Translations under genes and position numbers: made by a program
NCBI GenBank assembly: GCA_017629035.1
Contig: JAGBXX010000022.1
Coordinates: 1 to 46,006 of the forward strand
Source: Alistipes sp.
GTDB taxonomy: Bacteria > Bacteroidota > Bacteroidia > Bacteroidales > Rikenellaceae
Length of the DNA: 46,006 nucleotides
Direction of reading: 5' to 3'
Shown here: positions 41,416 to 46,006 of the stretch, piece by piece
Layout: each line of letters starts with the position of its first letter
Position numbering within the stretch: the stretch's first letter is position 1
The notes under the pieces: model-generated
Seen by the model: the letters and a program-made list of their open reading frames with translations, nothing else
The model's database searches: none
What the model was told of the DNA's origin: nothing

Positions 41416-42789
41416 ATGCAACTATCCGAATATAGACCATACTACAAACGACTGCTCTCGCTTGCCACGCCCGTTGTCATTGCACAGGCCGGACAGCTGA
41501 CCACACAGTTTGCCGACACTGCCATGGTGGGTAACTATGGTGGCCAGGATCCCGTACCCCTTGCTGCCGTGTCGCTCGGAGGCTCACTCTTTCTGCTTAT
41601 CTACCTCGCAGCACTCGGCCTTGCGCTGGCCATAACCCCAATGGTAGGTGAGCACTATGCTCGCAACGACCGTCGTGAGGTGGGCCGTCTGTTTCAGCAT
41701 AGCATACTCTACACCGTAGGCATAGGCATTGTGGCGACAATCGTGGCGCTGCTGCTAAGACCCTTTATCGGCGTGCTCGGAGGGTGGATGTCGAGTCCTG
41801 GGCAGAGTGTCGAGGCGGTGGCCCAGATGGCACTACCCTACTACGACATGCTGGTAATAAGCATCATGCCTCTGATGATATTCCTCGCAGTGAAGCAGTT
41901 TCTCGAGGGTATCGGCAACACCAAGATTGCCATGTGGATAACCCTGGCGGGAAACGTAGCAAACATAGTGCTTAACTACATATTCATCTTTGGCAAGTGT
42001 GGCGCTGAGGCCATGGGTGCCGAGGGTGCTGGTCTTGCTACACTACTCTCGCGCATAGGTCAGATGGTGGCCATTGTCCTGGTATTCTTCACCTGGCGAC
42101 GACTACGCATATACCGTGCATTTTTCGGTCGTAGGTCGGTAAAGTTGAGCTACATACGATCGCTGCTCGGCATAGGCCTCCCTATATCCTTCCAGATGAT
42201 ACTCGAGTCGGCGGCATTCATTCTCACCTCGATCCTTGCACTCTCCTTTGGCGAGGTGGCTGCGGGCTCCATGCAGGTGGCCTTCAGTATTGCCAACATA
42301 GCCTGGATGATCACTGTGGCCATAGGCTCGGCCTCGACAATTCTCGTGTCGCACATCTGGGGCAGTGGCAACCTCAGAGAGCTACGTCCGACGGTCATGG
42401 CAACCTACCACCTTGGTCTACTCTGGGCAACAATCATGGCGCTGATATTCATCGTGTTGCGCAACCCTATATCGGCGATTTTCACAGACAATGTCGAGGT
42501 CATAGCCCTCACCTCGGAGCTCATGCTTCTGATTGCCATATACCAGTTCTCGGATAGCGTTCAGGGACTCTCCATAAGCATGCTTCGTGGTCTGCAGGAT
42601 GTCAAGATCATCATGCCGATAGTTCTCTGCAGCTACCTGCTTCTGAACATCCCCATTGGAGTGATTTTGGCCTTCCATTTCGACATGGGATGCCACGGCC
42701 TTGTCATCGGCCTAATAGTCGGCCTCAGCTCAGCAGCTCTGCTCACAGCCCTACGTATACGTAGAGATATGCTAAAGGCGAAGATTTAA
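41416..42789 (+). CDS. MATE-family multidrug/toxin efflux transporter
   Basis: A 457-residue inner-membrane antiporter with twelve membrane segments in two related halves, expelling cationic compounds with Na+ or H+. Family features are the N-terminal LATPVVIAQAGQLTTQFADTAMVG, typical NorM/DinF-like, and LGIGLPISFQMILESAAFIL opening the second half. The substrate cannot be predicted. It starts from its own promoter, divergent from the His-rich gene. No terminator is obvious before the next gene. Confidence 0.94.
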   Translation: MQLSEYRPYYKRLLSLATPVVIAQAGQLTTQFADTAMVGNYGGQDPVPLAAVSLGGSLFLLIYLAALGLALAITPMVGEHYARNDRREVGRLFQHSILYTVGIGIVATIVALLLRPFIGVLGGWMSSPGQSVEAVAQMALPYYDMLVISIMPLMIFLAVKQFLEGIGNTKIAMWITLAGNVANIVLNYIFIFGKCGAEAMGAEGAGLATLLSRIGQMVAIVLVFFTWRRLRIYRAFFGRRSVKLSYIRSLLGIGLPISFQMILESAAFILTSILALSFGEVAAGSMQVAFSIANIAWMITVAIGSASTILVSHIWGSGNLRELRPTVMATYHLGLLWATIMALIFIVLRNPISAIFTDNVEVIALTSELMLLIAIYQFSDSVQGLSISMLRGLQDVKIIMPIVLCSYLLLNIPIGVILAFHFDMGCHGLVIGLIVGLSSAALLTALRIRRDMLKAKI

Positions 42790-42861
42790 GCCCCGTTCAC
42801 TCCAAAAAATCGCCCATTCGGCAGATTAATTACGCCATTTATTAAAAAACTTTAAAAAAAG

Positions 42862-42892
42862 TTTCCCTTATTAAATATTTGTATTACCTTTG
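42862..42892 (+). promoter_or_regulatory. Promoter of the glycogen synthase::phosphorylase gene
   Basis: TTTC (42862-42865), 19 nt, TACCTTTG (42885-42892). The leader would be about 97 nt and holds an 8-bp hairpin (42913-42920 with 42930-42937). Confidence 0.6.
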
Positions 42893-42912
42893 CACATTGA
42901 CAATTAACACAC

Positions 42913-42937
42913 CGCAACCAAAATTACAATGGTTGTG
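42913..42937 (+). other. Hairpin in the leader of the glycogen gene
   Basis: CGCAACCA pairs with TGGTTGTG (one G-U) around a 9-nt loop, about 17 nt after the predicted transcription start. It has no T-run and is not a recognised riboswitch; a role in mRNA stability or translation is conceivable. Confidence 0.4.
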
Positions 42938-42992
42938 GCGATATTCTTATTTTCAGTAGGAATAGAGTAATTTTTGTAATAAAAACTATAAT

Positions 42993-45900
42993 ATGAGTAA
43001 TGTAAATCTTACACCCAACTACCTCTTTGAGGTTAGCTGGGAGGTGTGCAACAAGGTGGGCGGTATCCATACCGTTATCGCCTCGAAGGCACCCACTGTA
43101 ATGCGACAGCTGGGAGATAAGTATATCACCATCGGCCCAGACTTCTCGCAGGACGCTGCAAACCCAGAATTTAAGGAGGACAACACCCTCATGGCTGCAT
43201 GGCGCGAGTCGCTCTATGCTCAGGGCGTACGTGTTCGCATTGGCCGTTGGGCTATCAAGGGCGAGCCTATCGCTATCCTCATCGACTTCAAGTCGTTCTT
43301 CTCACAGAAGGACGATATCCTCAAGAAGCTCTGGGAGTCATACCACGTAGACTCTCTCTCTGGTCAGTGGGACTATATCGAGCCAGTGCTCTTTGGTCAC
43401 GCTGCAGGTGTGGTTATCGCATCGTTTGCTGAGCACATGTCAGCAGCTACCGACAAGATCGTTGCCCACTTCCACGAGTGGATGGCAGCAGCTGGTGCTC
43501 TCTACTTGCACGACAATGCTCCATACGTAGCAACAGTATTCTCTACACACGCTACAGTTATGGGTCGCTGCATCGCTGGCAACCGTCTTCCTCTCTACAA
43601 CGACTTGCACAAGTTCAACGCTGATGAGCTCGCACGCCAGTTCAACGTAATGGCTAAGCACTCTCTCGAGAAGTCAGCAGCAACACACTCTGACGCCTTC
43701 CTCACCGTAAGTGAGATTACAGCTAACGAGTGCCGCTACTTGCTCGGTCGCGAGGTTACACGCATCACTCCTAACGGCTTTGAGAACGACTTCGTACCTG
43801 AGGCTAAGGAGCTCGAGACATTGCGTGCAGAGGCTCGTGAGCGCATCATCAAGGTTACTGAGGCCTCATGGGACTACGAGTTCAAGAGCGAGCCTCTTAT
43901 CGTGGCTACAAGTGGCCGCTACGAGTACCGCAACAAGGGTATCGACGTATTCCTCGAGTCGCTCAAGCAGCTCGCTACATCAAACCTCGAGCGTGACATC
44001 ATCGCTCTTATCGCTGTGCCTGCAGGTCAGGTAGGTGCTCGCCAGGATCTCGTGGCTCGCCTCGAGAATGGCTCGGCTATCGACCCATCACAGCGCCGCT
44101 ACCTCACACACAACCTCGAGAACTACGCTTGGGATCAGGTGTGTCAGTCTATCGACGGCAGCATTCTCTCTACAACAGCATCACGTGTTAAGGTGCTCTT
44201 CGTGCCTACATACCTCAATGGCGAGGACGGTGTATTCAACATGCCATACTACAACCTCTTGTCAGGTATGGATCTCACAGTGTTCGCATCGTACTACGAG
44301 CCATGGGGCTATACTCCACTCGAGTCAGTAGCCTTCGGCGTGCCTACAGTCACAACAACTCTTGCTGGTTTCGGCCTCTGGATTGCTAAGCACTCATCAC
44401 ACGAGGGTGTAGACATCGTACGTCGTGACGACTACAACGAGCGTGAGGTGGTACTCCAGATCACCGACGTCATCAAGCGCTACCTCGGCATGGATGAGAA
44501 GCAGATGGCCGAGGCTCGTGAGACTGCTCAGGAGATGTCATCAACAGCACTCTGGAAGAAGCTCTTCAAGGAGTACATGGCAGCATACGAGGAGGCTATG
44601 GAGAACTCTATCTCTCGCACTAACCGTGTAGTTATCGACGGTGGCGACCGCACATCGCAGATCAACTTCGTACGCCAGCAGCTCATATCTAATCGCCCAT
44701 CATGGCACCGACTCATGGTTGAGAAGGGTATTCCTGAGCGCTTGAAGCCACTCGAGGAGCTCTCACGCAACCTCTGGTGGTGCTGGACAGCTTCGGCACG
44801 TGACTTGTTCGAGTCAGTAGACCCAGAGCTTTGGGTAAAGGTTGACCGCAACCCTATCGCACTTCTTGACAAGCTCTCTACAGCACGCTGCGAGGAGCTC
44901 TGCGCAGATAAGGACTTCCTCAAGCGCATGGATGCTGTATACAAGGAGTTCACTGAGTATATGGCCGAGAAGCCATCGCCTGAGCACGCTAAGGTAGCAT
45001 ACTTCTCAATGGAGTACGGCTTGCACTCATCGCTCAAGATCTACTCTGGTGGTCTTGGTATCTTGGCTGGTGACTACCTCAAGGAGGCTTCAGATCGCAA
45101 TGTACCTATGGTTGCTGTGGGCTTGCTCTACCGCTACGGTTACTTCACACAGCGTCTTTCGGCTCAGGGTGCTCAGGAGGCTACATACGAGGCTCAGAAC
45201 TTCTTCAAGCTCCCTATCTCGCCTGTACGTGACGAGTTTGGTAACTGGGTGACTACTCAGGTGGCATACCCAGGTCGTACACTCTACGCACGTGTTTGGA
45301 AGTGCCAGGTAGGTCGTACAGACCTCTTCTTGCTCGACGCTGACTACGAGGCTAACCTCGAGGAGGATCGTCAGGTGACATACTACCTCTACGGTGGTGA
45401 CTGGGAGAACCGCTTGAAGCAGGAGATTTTGCTCGGCGTGGGTGGTATCCGTGCCCTCGTGAAGATGGGCATTAAGCAGGAGGTTTACCACTGCAACGAG
45501 GGTCACGCTGCATTCATCGGCGTGGAGCGTATCCGCAACCTCATTGCTAAGAAGCACTTGTCATTCTCTGAGGCTATGGAGGTTGTTCGCTCATCATCGC
45601 TCTTTACAACACATACCCCAGTGCCAGCAGGTCACGATGCATTCCCTGAGTCTATGATTCGTCAGTATATGTCGCACTATCCAGATGTGCTCGGTATCAC
45701 TTGGGATCAGTTCATCAACCTCGGTAAGACAAATCCTAACGACCCTAACGAGAAGTTCTCGATGTCAGTATTGGCATGTAACCTCTCACAGGAGGTAAAC
45801 GGTGTATCATGGTTGCACGGCGAGGTATCGAAGGATATCCTTGGCAACATGTGGCCAGGCTACTTCAAGAACGAGCTCCACATTGGCTACGTGACTAACG

Positions 45901-46006
45901 GTGTACACTTCCCAACATGGGTTGCATCAAACCTCCGTCGCCTCTATGCTAAGTACTTTGGCAAGGCATTCGAGGGTCACACATACGATATCCCTGAGTG
46001 GCAGAA
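42993..46006 (+). CDS. Glycogen synthase (GT3-like) fused to alpha-glucan phosphorylase (GT35), 3' end cut by the window
   Basis: At least 1004 residues in one open frame that continues past the right edge. Residues 1 to about 550 resemble eukaryote-type glycogen synthase (GT3): FEVSWEVCNKVGGIHTVI at the N-terminus and YEPWGYTPLES with the glutamate pair near residue 435. From about residue 575 comes a DUF3417-type segment (LKPLEELSRNLWWCWTASARD), then the phosphorylase domain with AYFSMEYGLHSSLKIYSGGLG and CNEGHAAF. The lysine binding pyridoxal phosphate would lie beyond the window. A single chain would both build and break down glycogen. Codon bias suggests high expression. Confidence 0.88.
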   Translation, partial: MSNVNLTPNYLFEVSWEVCNKVGGIHTVIASKAPTVMRQLGDKYITIGPDFSQDAANPEFKEDNTLMAAWRESLYAQGVRVRIGRWAIKGEPIAILIDFKSFFSQKDDILKKLWESYHVDSLSGQWDYIEPVLFGHAAGVVIASFAEHMSAATDKIVAHFHEWMAAAGALYLHDNAPYVATVFSTHATVMGRCIAGNRLPLYNDLHKFNADELARQFNVMAKHSLEKSAATHSDAFLTVSEITANECRYLLGREVTRITPNGFENDFVPEAKELETLRAEARERIIKVTEASWDYEFKSEPLIVATSGRYEYRNKGIDVFLESLKQLATSNLERDIIALIAVPAGQVGARQDLVARLENGSAIDPSQRRYLTHNLENYAWDQVCQSIDGSILSTTASRVKVLFVPTYLNGEDGVFNMPYYNLLSGMDLTVFASYYEPWGYTPLESVAFGVPTVTTTLAGFGLWIAKHSSHEGVDIVRRDDYNEREVVLQITDVIKRYLGMDEKQMAEARETAQEMSSTALWKKLFKEYMAAYEEAMENSISRTNRVVIDGGDRTSQINFVRQQLISNRPSWHRLMVEKGIPERLKPLEELSRNLWWCWTASARDLFESVDPELWVKVDRNPIALLDKLSTARCEELCADKDFLKRMDAVYKEFTEYMAEKPSPEHAKVAYFSMEYGLHSSLKIYSGGLGILAGDYLKEASDRNVPMVAVGLLYRYGYFTQRLSAQGAQEATYEAQNFFKLPISPVRDEFGNWVTTQVAYPGRTLYARVWKCQVGRTDLFLLDADYEANLEEDRQVTYYLYGGDWENRLKQEILLGVGGIRALVKMGIKQEVYHCNEGHAAFIGVERIRNLIAKKHLSFSEAMEVVRSSSLFTTHTPVPAGHDAFPESMIRQYMSHYPDVLGITWDQFINLGKTNPNDPNEKFSMSVLACNLSQEVNGVSWLHGEVSKDILGNMWPGYFKNELHIGYVTNGVHFPTWVASNLRRLYAKYFGKAFEGHTYDIPEWQ

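Overview
The window looks like a chromosome segment from the order Bacteroidales, most likely an Alistipes-like member of the Rikenellaceae. The signs are a Na+-NQR operon, TonB-dependent and DUF-type outer-membrane proteins, BspA/WG repeat proteins, almost no Shine-Dalgarno sequences, and promoters of the Bacteroidetes type (TTTG or TTG, exactly 19 nt, then TAnnTTTG). The genus call is an inference from gene content. Coding is dense on both strands and most genes are core housekeeping; there is no phage, conjugative or CRISPR locus.

Layout. 1-4200 (minus): nqrA-B-C-D-E, the sodium-pumping NADH:quinone reductase, running off the left edge. 4374-6663 (plus): TatD-like hydrolase, tcdA and a D-2-hydroxyacid dehydrogenase, closed by a strong terminator. 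6738-11211 (minus): a DUF5723 outer-membrane protein, glnS and a beta-barrel protein. 11285-11985 (plus): a TrmH-family methyltransferase and tRNA-Ser(GCT). 11986-12471 is a gene-free stretch holding two further copies of the tRNA-Ser 3' end and several nested inverted repeats; it is the most unusual DNA here. 12472-20142 (minus): ygiQ and the probable operon tgt - lptG - mqnE::PASTA (a fusion) - rluD. 20330-28746 (plus): a degenerate GT2 protein, an ECF sigma factor, rsmG, a DUF4954 protein, trxB, rnz, a SpoU methyltransferase, pdxA and two tiny paralogous membrane proteins. 28840-31432 (plus): thrS and infC. 31554-33548 (minus): an A/T-rich WG/leucine-rich-repeat surface protein. 33783-36546 (plus): a LuxE-like protein and a LicD::GT2 fusion. 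36560-38387: ung and an alkaline phosphatase, divergent. 38433-41272 (minus): a His-rich small protein and a TonB receptor, a likely metal-uptake pair. 41416-46006 (plus): a MATE transporter and a giant glycogen synthase::phosphorylase fusion that runs off the right edge.

How the genes work together. NQR pumps Na+ while reducing menaquinone, and MqnE makes a menaquinone precursor by the futalosine route. A notable share of genes act on RNA or translation: glnS, thrS, infC, tcdA, tgt, rluD, rsmG, rnz, two SpoU methyltransferases and tRNA-Ser. Envelope functions are LptG, DUF5723, the beta-barrel protein, TonB receptor, LicD::GT2, LuxE-like and GT2.

Best candidates for something new: (1) the tRNA-Ser tail-repeat units with similarly designed foldable modules; (2) the MqnE::PASTA fusion; (3) the LuxE-like / LicD::GT2 pair; (4) the tandem WMPE-motif microproteins; (5) infC with no ATG or GTG start.
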